From contig CAWDLR010000003.1 of NCBI GenBank assembly GCA_963803125.1, positions 2,728,001 through 2,792,000 of the forward strand: a DNA stretch of 64,000 nucleotides. Reading direction: 5' to 3'. The translations under genes were made by a program, and so were the position numbers. Positions 34,521 through 43,112 of the stretch are shown here, piece by piece (position 1 is the stretch's first letter; every line of letters starts with the position of its first letter). Source of the DNA: G963675935 sp963803125 (GTDB lineage: Bacteria; Planctomycetota; Planctomycetia; Pirellulales; Thermoguttaceae). The notes under the pieces were generated by a model. It was not told where the DNA came from. It saw nothing but the letters and a program-made list of their open reading frames with translations, and did not search any database.

Positions 34521-37016
34521 CTACAGGCGATTGAGCTCCTTTTTCAACAACTCGAGGAAGCGGACGTGGTGGCGGCCGCTCATCTCGATGTGTCGTAACA
34601 CCAGCAGTTTGGCATAATCGCCCATGAACAGCCAGGCGATGCAGTAGGCCCAGATGACTCCCACGGCCCGCCAGTGGATCGGGCTGATCAGGCCGCAGGG
34701 GTAGACCACAAACAGCGTGGCCAGGATTTTCGTGACGATCGCCGACCAGAGCAGGATCGGGGCCGGATGGGGTTTCTTCCAAAAGGCGTCGGCGGTCCTG
34801 GTGACAAAGAGCGTGAGGTGTCCGGCGACCGCCATTTTCAGAAAGACGAAGGTCTGAATCTCGCGCATGTCCAGCTTCAGCCACATCATGGCGACAATCA
34901 ACATGAGGAAGCTGCCGGCCACCCCGGTGAGCCCCAGCACGGTGGAGAGGGTCAAGACGTGGCGCATGTTCCAGCGCACCGGCTTGGGATCAAGCCGGGT
35001 GTTGTCGAAGGCGATGGCCATGATCGGGACGTCGTTGAAGAAAGCCAACAGAATGATCATGATCGCGGTGATCGGATAGAAATTGAAGCAGATGATGGCC
35101 AAGACCACGAAGAACATGATGCGGATGGTCTCGACGATGCGGTAGATGGCGTAGCTGTTCATGCGCTCGAAGATCCGCCGCGCTTCTTCGACGGCCCTGA
35201 CGATCACCGACAGTCCGGGGGCGGTCAGTACCAGCGCGGCGGCGGCGCGGGCGGCGTCGGTCGCGCCGCTGACGGCGATGCCGACGTCGGCCTGCTTGAT
35301 GGCCGGCGAGTCGTTGACGCCGTCGCCGGTCATGCCGACGATGTGCCCCTCCGATTGCAGCGCCCGCACGATGCCGTACTTGTGCTCGGGGAAGACCCGG
35401 GCGTAGCCGCCGGCCTTCTCAATCTGGGCAATGGTCTCGCTGCTCAAATGGTCGATGTTCGATTCCTTCTTAAATATCTGGGTGGCGGGCTGAACGTCTT
35501 CGCTCAATCCCAGTTTTCGGGAAATCTCCCGGCCGATAGCCACGTCGTCGCCGGTGACCATCTTGATCTGGATGCCGTGCTTCTGGGCGTCGGCAACGGT
35601 GGACGCCGAGTCTTCGCGAGGAGGATCGAACAGCGGCAGGAGTCCCAGGAGTTTCCAGGAACCGTCACTGCCGGTGCGGGCCACCCCCAAGGTGCGATAG
35701 CCCTTGGCCGCCAACTCGTCGACCGCCTGCCGCGCGCGGGTTGACGTCTGCTCGTCCGGGCGGCACATGTCCACGATGACTTGCGGAGCGCCTTTGGTGA
35801 CCTTGAACGTCTTCCCTTGGCTGTCTTTCGCCGTGGCTTCGGTCCGTTTATGGACAGGATCGAAGGGCACGAATGCCTCTTGCTTGTAGGAAGGGAGCTT
35901 CCTTTGGTCCTTGAGTCCACCCATGACAGCTTGGTCGATGGTATCGGGGTCTTGCAGGTTGCAGGCCAGGGCGCCGACCAGGATCATATCCTGGACGCTC
36001 TCGGTCCCGAGAAGCACCGGATCTCCCAGGGTGAGCTTGTTTTGCGTGAGCGTGCCCGTCTTGTCGGAACACAAGATGTCGATGCCGGCCATCTCCTCGA
36101 TCAATTCGAGGTGGGTGACGACGGCTTTCATTCGCGAGAGGGCCAGGGCACCCACGGCCATGGTCACGGAAAGCACGGCGGGCAGGGCGACCGGAATCGA
36201 GGCCACCGTGAGGATGAGGGCGAATTGCACCAGCGTGAGAATGCGGTCGCCGCGGGCGAGCTGCACTAGGACGAGGACAATTACCAGGCCCACGCTCAGG
36301 TAGATCAGATAATCGCCGATTTGCAGGACGGCCTTCTGGAAATGGGAGGCGGCGCCCGCGGTCTGCACGAGTTTGGCGGTGCGGCCGAAGTAGGTGCTTG
36401 CGGCGGTGGCGGTCACCAGGGCGGTCATTTGTCCCTGCCGCGCCACCGAGCCGGAATAGCCGATGTCGCCGGCATTCTTGCTCACCGGCAGGGATTCTCC
36501 GGTCAAAGCGGACTGGTCAACGCTGAGAAAGCCCTCGCCGAAGAGCTTTACATCGGCGGGGATGATGTCGCCCAGGCGGAGGCGGATGATATCGCCCGGC
36601 ACCAGTTGATCGGCGGCGAGCTCCTGCCACTTACCGTCGCGCAGGGCTCGGCTCTTGACGGCCAACTGCTTTTTGAGAGCTTCGAGCGCATTGGCCGCCT
36701 TGTATTCCTGCCAGAAACCGACCAGTGCGTTGAACAACAGCAAGATCAGGATTATCGACAGGTCATCCCAGTGGCCGACAACGGCCGAGAGGATCGCGGC
36801 AATTTCGATCATCCAGGGGATCGGTCCCCAGAAATAGCCCAAGAATTTGAGCAGCGGGTTGAACTTCTTCTCTTCCAGGGCGTTGGGGCCGAACTGGGTC
36901 AGGCGTTTTCGAGCCTCATCGCTGGAGAGCCCCTGCGGCGAAGCGGCGAGACTGGCGCAGAGTTGGCCAACGTCCTGCTGCTCGGCCGCGTCGCTGGAGA
37001 TTTGTTCGATGGGCAT
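34521..37016 (-). CDS. Plasma-membrane P-type proton ATPase (P3A-type)
   Basis: An ~831-aa P-type ATPase. The start at 37016 (MPIEQIS) is preferred because AGAGG lies ~7 bp upstream; an ATG 15 bp earlier also exists. Features in order: cation-ATPase N-terminal region (GLSSDEARKRLTQFGPNALE), actuator loop with TGES, the PVALPAVLSVTMAVGALAL membrane segment, the phosphorylation motif DKTGTLTQ (Asp about residue 318), nucleotide-binding KGAPQ, and GDGVNDSPAIKQADVGIA. It resembles PMA1-like H+ pumps of fungi and bacteria. Expected role: proton export and membrane energization. Confidence 0.9.
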   Translation of the reverse strand: MPIEQISSDAAEQQDVGQLCASLAASPQGLSSDEARKRLTQFGPNALEEKKFNPLLKFLGYFWGPIPWMIEIAAILSAVVGHWDDLSIILILLLFNALVGFWQEYKAANALEALKKQLAVKSRALRDGKWQELAADQLVPGDIIRLRLGDIIPADVKLFGEGFLSVDQSALTGESLPVSKNAGDIGYSGSVARQGQMTALVTATAASTYFGRTAKLVQTAGAASHFQKAVLQIGDYLIYLSVGLVIVLVLVQLARGDRILTLVQFALILTVASIPVALPAVLSVTMAVGALALSRMKAVVTHLELIEEMAGIDILCSDKTGTLTQNKLTLGDPVLLGTESVQDMILVGALACNLQDPDTIDQAVMGGLKDQRKLPSYKQEAFVPFDPVHKRTEATAKDSQGKTFKVTKGAPQVIVDMCRPDEQTSTRARQAVDELAAKGYRTLGVARTGSDGSWKLLGLLPLFDPPREDSASTVADAQKHGIQIKMVTGDDVAIGREISRKLGLSEDVQPATQIFKKESNIDHLSSETIAQIEKAGGYARVFPEHKYGIVRALQSEGHIVGMTGDGVNDSPAIKQADVGIAVSGATDAARAAAALVLTAPGLSVIVRAVEEARRIFERMNSYAIYRIVETIRIMFFVVLAIICFNFYPITAIMIILLAFFNDVPIMAIAFDNTRLDPKPVRWNMRHVLTLSTVLGLTGVAGSFLMLIVAMMWLKLDMREIQTFVFLKMAVAGHLTLFVTRTADAFWKKPHPAPILLWSAIVTKILATLFVVYPCGLISPIHWRAVGVIWAYCIAWLFMGDYAKLLVLRHIEMSGRHHVRFLELLKKELNRL

Positions 37017-37046
37017 GGGCACGCCTCTCATTGCTCACGGCGATCG

Positions 37047-37691
37047 TTACTGAACCGCCGCACGGGGCGAGCGGAGCGCGGGCCGCAGGTGCGAGCGATC
37101 TCCCAGCGATTTCAGCAGCGGTCCCTGTTCGGTCATTTCCACGACGCACACCGCGGCCACCGGCATGGCGAGGCGGTCGCGGTAGCGGCCCACGTCGATC
37201 CCCAGCAGCGAACAGAGCATGATGCGGATCGTGGCCTTGTGCGAGACCACCAGCACGTTGCCCGCAGGACACGTCCGCTCGATTTCGTCCAATACGACGG
37301 AACTGCGGCGGGCGATGTCCACCCCTTTCTCTCCGCCGCTGGGGGCGTTCCAGCCGGGATCGGCCAGCCAGCGCACGTATTCGTCGTGGAACTGGCGGTT
37401 CACCTCGTCCGGCGTCTTGCCCTCCCAGCAGCCGTAGGCGATCTCCTTCAGCCCATCTCTTAGCTGCGGCGTCAAGCCGATGGCCGCGCAAAATGGCTCG
37501 GCAGTGTCTCGGGCGCGTTTCATGGGGCTGCAAAAGACGGCTTCCCATGGGACGTTCTTGTAGGCGGCGGCGAAATCCTCCGCCATCTCGCGCCCTTCCA
37601 GCGTCAAGTTCGGGTCGATGGCGCCGCAATAGCTGCCGGAACGGCTGGCGACGGTCTCGCCGTGTCGGAGGAAATGGATGGTCAGGTTCAT
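37047..37691 (-). CDS. Histidine phosphatase (phosphoglycerate mutase) family protein
   Basis: A 214-aa histidine phosphatase. The catalytic motif LRHGET (residues 7-12), the second conserved region CSPMKRARDTAE and the late VVSHKATIRI are all present. The start at 37691 fits the family and overlaps the upstream aldolase stop by one base (TGATG), which implies translational coupling. It could act as phosphoglycerate mutase or on another small phosphate ester such as alpha-ribazole phosphate. Link to glycolysis is supported by the overlap with FBP aldolase. Confidence 0.88.
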   Translation of the reverse strand: MNLTIHFLRHGETVASRSGSYCGAIDPNLTLEGREMAEDFAAAYKNVPWEAVFCSPMKRARDTAEPFCAAIGLTPQLRDGLKEIAYGCWEGKTPDEVNRQFHDEYVRWLADPGWNAPSGGEKGVDIARRSSVVLDEIERTCPAGNVLVVSHKATIRIMLCSLLGIDVGRYRDRLAMPVAAVCVVEMTEQGPLLKSLGDRSHLRPALRSPRAAVQ

Positions 37692-38710
37692 CAGTTTTCC
37701 ATCTCGGAGCCGTAGCGTCCTTGACATGCCATGCTGTTGCACCTTGCCCGGCGGTAGAGAGCCTGCTGGGCGGCGGCGACGTTTCTCTCGTCGCCTTTCC
37801 AGAGATCGAGGGCGGGCTGCTGGATCGCACGGGAATAGGAGAACGTCAGCTTCCAGGGCAGCTTCGGTCCCCAGCGGACGTGCATGGCGTTAAGATGGGC
37901 CGAGGCCAGGGCGGGCGATTGGCCGCCGGAGAGGAAAGCCACGCCGGGCACCGCCGCGGGCACCGTCCGCAGCAGGCAGGCGACGGTGGCGTCGGCCACC
38001 TCTTCGACGCCGGCCTGTTTGGCGCAATCCTGGCCGGAAATCACCATGTTCGGCTTGAGGATCATGCCTTCCAAGTCGACCCGTTGGCGGTAGAGTTGAT
38101 GGAACACGACCTGCAACGTGGCCTCGGTCGCCCAGGCGCATTGTTGCAGCGTGTGGTCGCCGTCCATGAGCACCTCGGGCTCGACAATCGGGACCAGTCC
38201 GGCTTCTTGGCACAGGGCAGCATAGCGGGCCAACGCGTGGGCGTTGGCTTGCAGGCAGCCGCCGGTGGGAAGGTCCCGGCCGACGGTGATCACCGCCCGC
38301 CACTTGGCGAACCTGGCCCCCATCTGCCGGTATTCCGCCAGCCGCTCGCGCAGGCCGTCGAGCCCCTCGGTGACCTTCTCTCCCGGGAAACCGGCGAGGT
38401 CCTTCGCCCCGGCGTCAACTTTGATGCCGGGGACGATTCCGGCGTTGGTCAGCAACCGGATGAAGGGGGTGCCATCTTGTCGCGATTGCCGAATGGTCTC
38501 GTCGAACAGGATGGCCGCTCCGATGGACTCACCCAGCTTTGGCGTGGTGAGAATCAGATCCCGCCATGCCCGGCGGGCTTCCACCGTTTGGGGGATGCCC
38601 AGTTTGGCGAAGCGGCGGTTGCAGGTTGGGTTGCTCTCGTCCATGGCAAGCAGGCCCTTGCCTGCCGGCATCATGGCTCCGACCGTATCGGCAAGTCGCG
38701 ACTGATCCAT
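37691..38710 (-). CDS. Class I fructose-bisphosphate aldolase
   Basis: A 339-aa Schiff-base aldolase of the eukaryote-like class I family, cleaving fructose-1,6-bisphosphate to DHAP and glyceraldehyde-3-phosphate. Motifs: GKGLLAMDESNPTCNRRFA near the start, GIVPGIKVDAGAK, AKWRAVI, VPIVEPEVLMDG and GMILKPNMV, whose Lys forms the Schiff base; FLSGGQSPALA follows. Length is normal. It overlaps the downstream histidine phosphatase by one base. Confidence 0.92.
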   Translation of the reverse strand: MDQSRLADTVGAMMPAGKGLLAMDESNPTCNRRFAKLGIPQTVEARRAWRDLILTTPKLGESIGAAILFDETIRQSRQDGTPFIRLLTNAGIVPGIKVDAGAKDLAGFPGEKVTEGLDGLRERLAEYRQMGARFAKWRAVITVGRDLPTGGCLQANAHALARYAALCQEAGLVPIVEPEVLMDGDHTLQQCAWATEATLQVVFHQLYRQRVDLEGMILKPNMVISGQDCAKQAGVEEVADATVACLLRTVPAAVPGVAFLSGGQSPALASAHLNAMHVRWGPKLPWKLTFSYSRAIQQPALDLWKGDERNVAAAQQALYRRARCNSMACQGRYGSEMEN

Positions 38711-39009
38711 ACTGCCTCCTTCCCGCGGCTTCCGCTGGGATTAGTCCGACGGGTGGTAAGTATCATGCTGATTCAGGCCAGCCCCCGCGCCCTTGTAAGG
38801 GCCTCTGCGTAGAATTTCATAGCTTTCATGAGCATTGTACGGAAGCGGGCAACTCGGGCCGGAGCGGCGTGTGTCTTCCGGGTGACGAGGCGTGGCCGAG
38901 GCCGGTTGCGCCTCGCCCCCCCTTAACCGCCCATCGGGCACCGGATTTGCAAGAAAATTCTCTCTGTGCAACATTTCACCATTTGGTTTCAGTTCTAAGG
39001 AGAAGAACC

Positions 39010-39876
39010 ATGCGAGTTCGATTTCCCCTGTTACTGGTCGGCCTTGCGCTGGCCGTGTCGTTAGGCAGCGTCGTGGCGGCGGAACCAGCTTCCGATAGTA
39101 TGAAGCAGCCGTCGACAAGCGAAGTGATCGTCCCGTCGAGCGTGTTGAGCAGTCTGGATGTCTTCAATCAAGAACAGACCAGCACGAAGTTGGGGCACCT
39201 CAGCAACCTGATCATCAACGCCCATACCGGCCACACGATGTACGGCATTCTCGATACGGGCACCTTCGGAAAGGCCGTGATCGTGCCGTGGCAGGCCTTC
39301 CAACTCCACACCTCGGCAACCGCGAACAAGAACCAGCAGTGGCTCAGTTTGAACAAGACGCCGAGCGAGTTGGCCCAGGCGCCGATGTTCAACAAGAAGC
39401 ACTGGTCCGACTTCACCAGCGCCGAGTGGGTGCAGTCGATCGGCAAATTCTACGGTGTGCAGACGAGGGTCCCGGCCGAGGTGAATGCGACCTCCGGTCA
39501 ACTTTCGATCACCCAGATGATCTTTGAGTCAAGCAAACTGAGCGGGCTTAAGGTTTACAACCGCCAAGACGTCAGCAAAAAGCTGGGCAGTCTGGACAAT
39601 CTGCTGATCGACGCCTCGAACGGCCAGGTCCTCTACGGCGTCTTGCACACCGGGATGATGGGCAAATACATACCCGTTCCGTGGTATGCCCTGCTCTTGG
39701 AAAAGAAGGCCGGCACGAACGATTTCTGGCTCACCCTCAATCAGACCACGCAGAGCCTGAAGAATGCGCCGAGCATTAGCAGCAAGACCGACACGTCGCA
39801 GGTCGTCAAGAGCGATTGGCAGCGATCGGTCGATAAGTTCTTCGGCGTGCGCACGGCTGCACGGCCGATACGATGA
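39010..39876 (+). CDS. Secreted protein with two PRC-barrel domains
   Basis: A 288-aa exported protein. The start is set by AAGGAGAAGAACC before the ATG at 39010 and by the signal peptide RFPLLLVGLALAVSLGSV. Two PRC-barrel-like units follow (residues ~38-145 and ~165-275). They share the pattern xSSLDVFNQ / GLKVYNRQ, then LGHLSNLIINAHTGHTMYGI / LGSLDNLLIDASNGQVLYGV, then VPWQAF / VPWYAL, and an acidic W-containing end (FYGVQTR / FFGVRTA). The units are a clear internal duplication. Function unknown; PRC barrels often bind other proteins. The ~300 bp upstream contain no gene. Confidence 0.82.
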   Translation: MRVRFPLLLVGLALAVSLGSVVAAEPASDSMKQPSTSEVIVPSSVLSSLDVFNQEQTSTKLGHLSNLIINAHTGHTMYGILDTGTFGKAVIVPWQAFQLHTSATANKNQQWLSLNKTPSELAQAPMFNKKHWSDFTSAEWVQSIGKFYGVQTRVPAEVNATSGQLSITQMIFESSKLSGLKVYNRQDVSKKLGSLDNLLIDASNGQVLYGVLHTGMMGKYIPVPWYALLLEKKAGTNDFWLTLNQTTQSLKNAPSISSKTDTSQVVKSDWQRSVDKFFGVRTAARPIR

Positions 39877-39957
39877 CGCCGTCGCCGACGCTCGGAATAG
39901 GAAAACGAGTGACAATAGCCGGCGGGCAACGCCCCGCCGGTGAAGTGCGAGCAAGAT

Positions 39958-40085
39958 CTCATGTTGAAAATGTCGTGCGAGAGTAGCCGGGAGCTAACAA
40001 CTCCCGGCAGTTTTCGGCGAAATTACCCTGCTCCGGGAGCCGTTGGCTCCCGGCTGTTGCCGATATTTTTAATCTGACATCCAAT
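39958..40085. repeat. Dispersed intergenic hairpin repeat (CCGGGAGC type)
   Basis: AGCCGGGAGCTAACAACTCC and CTCCGGGAGCCGTTGGCTCC form paired hairpins, and the element ends in ATCTGACATCCAAT. A copy with the same order lies at about 47520-47645. It fills most of the gap between the PRC-barrel gene and the convergent dihydrolase gene. Confidence 0.85.
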
Positions 40086-40132
40086 CGCCATACGACGACG
40101 GCAGAACCCGGGAAGCGGCTGGCCCAATTGGT

Positions 40133-40969
40133 TCATTGGTCTTTTTCCGTCTTCCACGCCGCCGCGTCCTCGCCGTCCAGCCGCAGGGTCAGACACTTGG
40201 CGCTGCCGCCAGCCTTGACGAACTCACCCAGCGGACACTCGACCGGCTGAAACCCGCGGGCGCGAAGCTGGCGGTGCAGCGCGGGACAGCCGGTGTTGGT
40301 CACGACCGTCTCGCCGAGCACCACCGCGTTGCAGGCGAAGTGCTCACTCTCCTCATCGCTTACCGGAATCAGATCGGCGATGTTGGCGTGCAGCACGTCG
40401 CGGGCGTAGGCGTCGAACGCTGCGGGATAGTAGATCGCCAGGCCCGGCGCGATCGGACAAAAGCAAGTGTCGAGATGATAAAAGCGGCCGTCGACCAACT
40501 CCAGCGGGATGACTTCGCACTGCATCCATTGGCCCAGCTCGCGATGGCCGCGGACGTCGCTGCGGATGCGGTAGCCGGCATAGAGCGTCTCGCCGCAAAA
40601 GAGCGCATCGCCCGCTCCCTCAAGATACGTCTCGGATTGCAGCGGGCGGACCTCAAAACCGTGCTCCGCGAACCATTGCCGGTCGTGCGGCTCTTCCGCC
40701 TGCCGCTGCGGATGGCGAAAGCGGGCCGGAGTCGCCGTGCCGCGGTAGATCAACCCCGCATTGGCCGTAAACACCAGGTCGGGCAGCCCCTTGACCGGCG
40801 TCATGCAGGAGATCTCCGCCCCGTGCGACTGCAAGATCGCGTGCAGCTCGTTCCACTGCCGCACCGCCACCTCGTGGTCGGCCTGGCGGCGGCGATCCAT
40901 CCAGGGATTGATCTCGTATTCGATTCCGTAAAACTCGGGCGGGCACATCAGGATATGGGGCGATGTCAT
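40133..40969 (-). CDS. Arginine dihydrolase/dimethylargininase-like guanidine-modifying enzyme
   Basis: A 278-aa member of the guanidino-group modifying enzyme (GME) fold. Catalytic signatures are visible: DLVFTANAG with the substrate-binding Asp, YLEGAGDALF (Glu and Asp), FYHLDTCFCP (His) and the nucleophile Cys in GGSAKCLTL near the C-terminus. By size and motifs it groups with DDAH and the ArgZ part of cyanobacterial AgrE. Expected reaction: hydrolysis of arginine to ornithine and ammonia, or to citrulline. The LOR/SDH gene just upstream (93 bp, same strand) encodes the complementary ornithine-cyclizing enzyme. Confidence 0.85.
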   Translation of the reverse strand: MTSPHILMCPPEFYGIEYEINPWMDRRRQADHEVAVRQWNELHAILQSHGAEISCMTPVKGLPDLVFTANAGLIYRGTATPARFRHPQRQAEEPHDRQWFAEHGFEVRPLQSETYLEGAGDALFCGETLYAGYRIRSDVRGHRELGQWMQCEVIPLELVDGRFYHLDTCFCPIAPGLAIYYPAAFDAYARDVLHANIADLIPVSDEESEHFACNAVVLGETVVTNTGCPALHRQLRARGFQPVECPLGEFVKAGGSAKCLTLRLDGEDAAAWKTEKDQ

Positions 40970-41061
40970 GGTGCTTGGGGTTCGGGGGGCAGTTCAACAC
41001 CCCTTCTCCGTGTCTTCCGTGTCTCCGTGGTACATCTCGCAGTGTTCAGGTGTATCTCCAC

Positions 41062-42315
41062 TCACAACGTCTTCAGTTCCTCGACCAGCACACGGAGAAA
41101 TGGGGCCACGTCGGTCACCAGTCCGACGGTCTGGAACGTGCCGCGGTCGGCCAACTTGATCGCCGTCGAGGGATTAATGTCGACGCAGACCACGCGGACG
41201 TGGGCCGGCAGCAGGTTGCCCACCGCGATCGAGTGCAGCGTCGTGGCGATCATCAGGCAGAACGTCACGCCGTGCAGCTTTTCGCGCATCGCCTTCTGGG
41301 CCACCAACACGTCGGTAATCACGTCGGGCAGCGGACCGTCGTCGCGGATGCTGCCGCAGAGCACGAACTCGACGCCGTGGCGGATGCACTCGTACATGAT
41401 GCCCGAGCCGAGCACGCCCTGCTCGACGGCCTGGCGGATGCTGCCGGCGCGGCGGATGCGATTGATCGCCCGCAGATGATGGGCGTGGCCCGCCTCGGCC
41501 GGGTTTCCTTCGTCGAGATAGACGCCCAGGCTCGTGCCGAACAGCGATTGTTCGATGTCGTGCGTGGCCAGGGCGTTGCCGGCGAAGAGCACGTCGACGT
41601 AGCCCATGCGAATCATCTCTTGCAGGCACTGGCCGCTGCCGGTGTGGACGACGGCGGGCCCGGCCACGATCAGCGTCTTGCCGCCCGAGCGGCGGTTGTC
41701 GGCCAATTCGTGGGCGATTCGCCGGATCGCCAACTCCTTGGGCTTCTCGGTCGAGACGGCACTGTTCATGAAGCCGAAAGTTTCGGCGTCGCGGGACCGT
41801 TCTTCGGGAAAGACCCGCACGCCCTCGTGGCCCATCACGATCACGTCGCCCGTGACCACTTCGTTCATGGGGATGCAACGGGCCGTGCCGCGAGAACGGT
41901 CGATGAGGATGCCGCAGTCCATCTCCTGATCGTCCACCGCCGCCCACTTGCCGGCGAGCCGCACCTCGGTCCGCTGGTTCGTGGTGCTGTAAAAACCCTC
42001 GGGAAAGGCCCCGGCGATGTCGGCCTCGGCCAACTGGCAATCGCCCGCCTCGCAGGGCGTCGCCCCGTGATCGGCGATCATCGCCAGAACGTGATCCAGC
42101 AGCTCGTCGCTCGCGGCGCGAATCTCGATCCGCGCGAAGCTCGGATCGGTGCGGGCCTGGCCGATCTTGATCTCCTTGATGCGGAAGGCGGCCCCGCTCG
42201 ACATGATGCAGTCGAGGATTTTGGGCAAAATCAGGCTGTCGATGATGTGCCCGCGGACCTCCACGTCCTCGACGTGGGTCTCCGCCGGCCGCGGCGTGCT
42301 GGTTTGCGGCATCAT
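41062..42315 (-). CDS. Ornithine cyclodeaminase-like LOR/SDH bifunctional protein (TIGR00300 family)
   Basis: A 417-aa protein of the TIGR00300 / LOR-SDH type. An N-terminal ~190-residue domain begins VEVRGHIIDSLILPKILD and contains GQARTDPSFARIEI. A C-terminal nucleotide-binding domain carries VAGPAVVHTGSGQCLQEM, ALATHDIEQSLFGTSLG and FVLCGSIRDDGPLPDVITD. In cyanobacteria this module is the C-terminal half of AgrE and makes proline from ornithine. Here it is a separate gene directly upstream of the arginine dihydrolase-like gene. Confidence 0.85.
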   Translation of the reverse strand: MMPQTSTPRPAETHVEDVEVRGHIIDSLILPKILDCIMSSGAAFRIKEIKIGQARTDPSFARIEIRAASDELLDHVLAMIADHGATPCEAGDCQLAEADIAGAFPEGFYSTTNQRTEVRLAGKWAAVDDQEMDCGILIDRSRGTARCIPMNEVVTGDVIVMGHEGVRVFPEERSRDAETFGFMNSAVSTEKPKELAIRRIAHELADNRRSGGKTLIVAGPAVVHTGSGQCLQEMIRMGYVDVLFAGNALATHDIEQSLFGTSLGVYLDEGNPAEAGHAHHLRAINRIRRAGSIRQAVEQGVLGSGIMYECIRHGVEFVLCGSIRDDGPLPDVITDVLVAQKAMREKLHGVTFCLMIATTLHSIAVGNLLPAHVRVVCVDINPSTAIKLADRGTFQTVGLVTDVAPFLRVLVEELKTL

Positions 42316-42443
42316 GCGTCTCCAGAGGAATACGAGCGTCTTCTGGTGGTGTGCTTATCAGGCTTGGCGAGCAACGCCCCCCGATTGCAATCGGGGGCCT
42401 TTCGCACGTGGCCGGAACCCTTCGGCAAGCGCACCACGATTAT

Positions 42444-42749
42444 TTAGCTTGAAAAGCCCCTTCGAGCAAGTTGGCGTCGAACCGGCCGGGGACGGTTCCT
42501 TCGGCGGCATAAAGATAGCAAAATAGAAGAGGAACAGCAGCACATAGGAGAGCGGATCCTTGGGCATCTGCCGCTGGTTGAAGAGCGCTGCGCCTGCGGC
42601 GTTCCCCAGCGCAGCAGCACGAAACTGGCCAGCACGATCATGCAGGCGATGCCGCTTAGCAGCGGGAAGACGATCAGCCGCTTGTCGTCGCGCAACACGC
42701 GAAAGCTCTGCACCACCAATTCCCAGCCAAACGAGATTCTCTCGAACAT
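42444..42749 (-). pseudogene. Fragment of a polytopic membrane protein (DUF6159-like), frameshifted
   Basis: The first ~47 residues (MFERISFGWELVVQSFRVLR, then KRLIVFPLLSGIACMIVLAS) match the start of a family of polytopic membrane proteins. After the first helix the frame turns to Arg/Ser/Pro-rich nonsense, while another frame reads KDPLSYVLLFLFYFAIF, a plausible next helix. Both stop before the remaining ~200 residues expected. A frameshift plus 3' deletion is the simplest reading. Confidence 0.55.
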
Positions 42750-43112
42750 GGCACGATCTCCTGAAACGGGGCGAACGAGATACCGCTCATTCTAGAGATT
42801 TATCGCACCGTCACAAGAGGGAATCGCGGCGGCATGGAGTGATGGTTTGTGGTGATCGGGACGTTTAGCCGGCGAACTTGTTCGCCGCGCGTTGGCCGAG
42901 ACCGCCAACGCCCCGCGGCGGGCAAGCCCGCCGGCTAAACTGCCCATTTCGACCACAAACGATTGTTGCGCCCTCGTCGGCGAATCAACGCTCGGCGGCC
43001 CCCCGCCGCGCTCTGGGCACCTTCTCAGCGGATGCGGATACCATACCCCTATTGCCGTCAAATCGCCTCCCGCCTTTTCCTCTATTATCGGTTAACCACT
43101 GGCATCGAGATG
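42750..43112. other. Intergenic region with a hairpin repeat
   Basis: About 360 bp between the membrane-protein fragment and the end of the GH106 gene. It contains the repeat at 42863-42940. The remaining bases show no domain-bearing frame. Confidence 0.5.
42863..42940. repeat. Palindromic repeat (GTTTAGCCGGCG / CGCCGGCTAAAC)
   Basis: The arms GTTTAGCCGGCGAACTTGTT and GGCAAGCCCGCCGGCTAAAC bracket a GC-rich centre. The same element type occurs at about 47643-47719 in a related arrangement. Confidence 0.85.
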
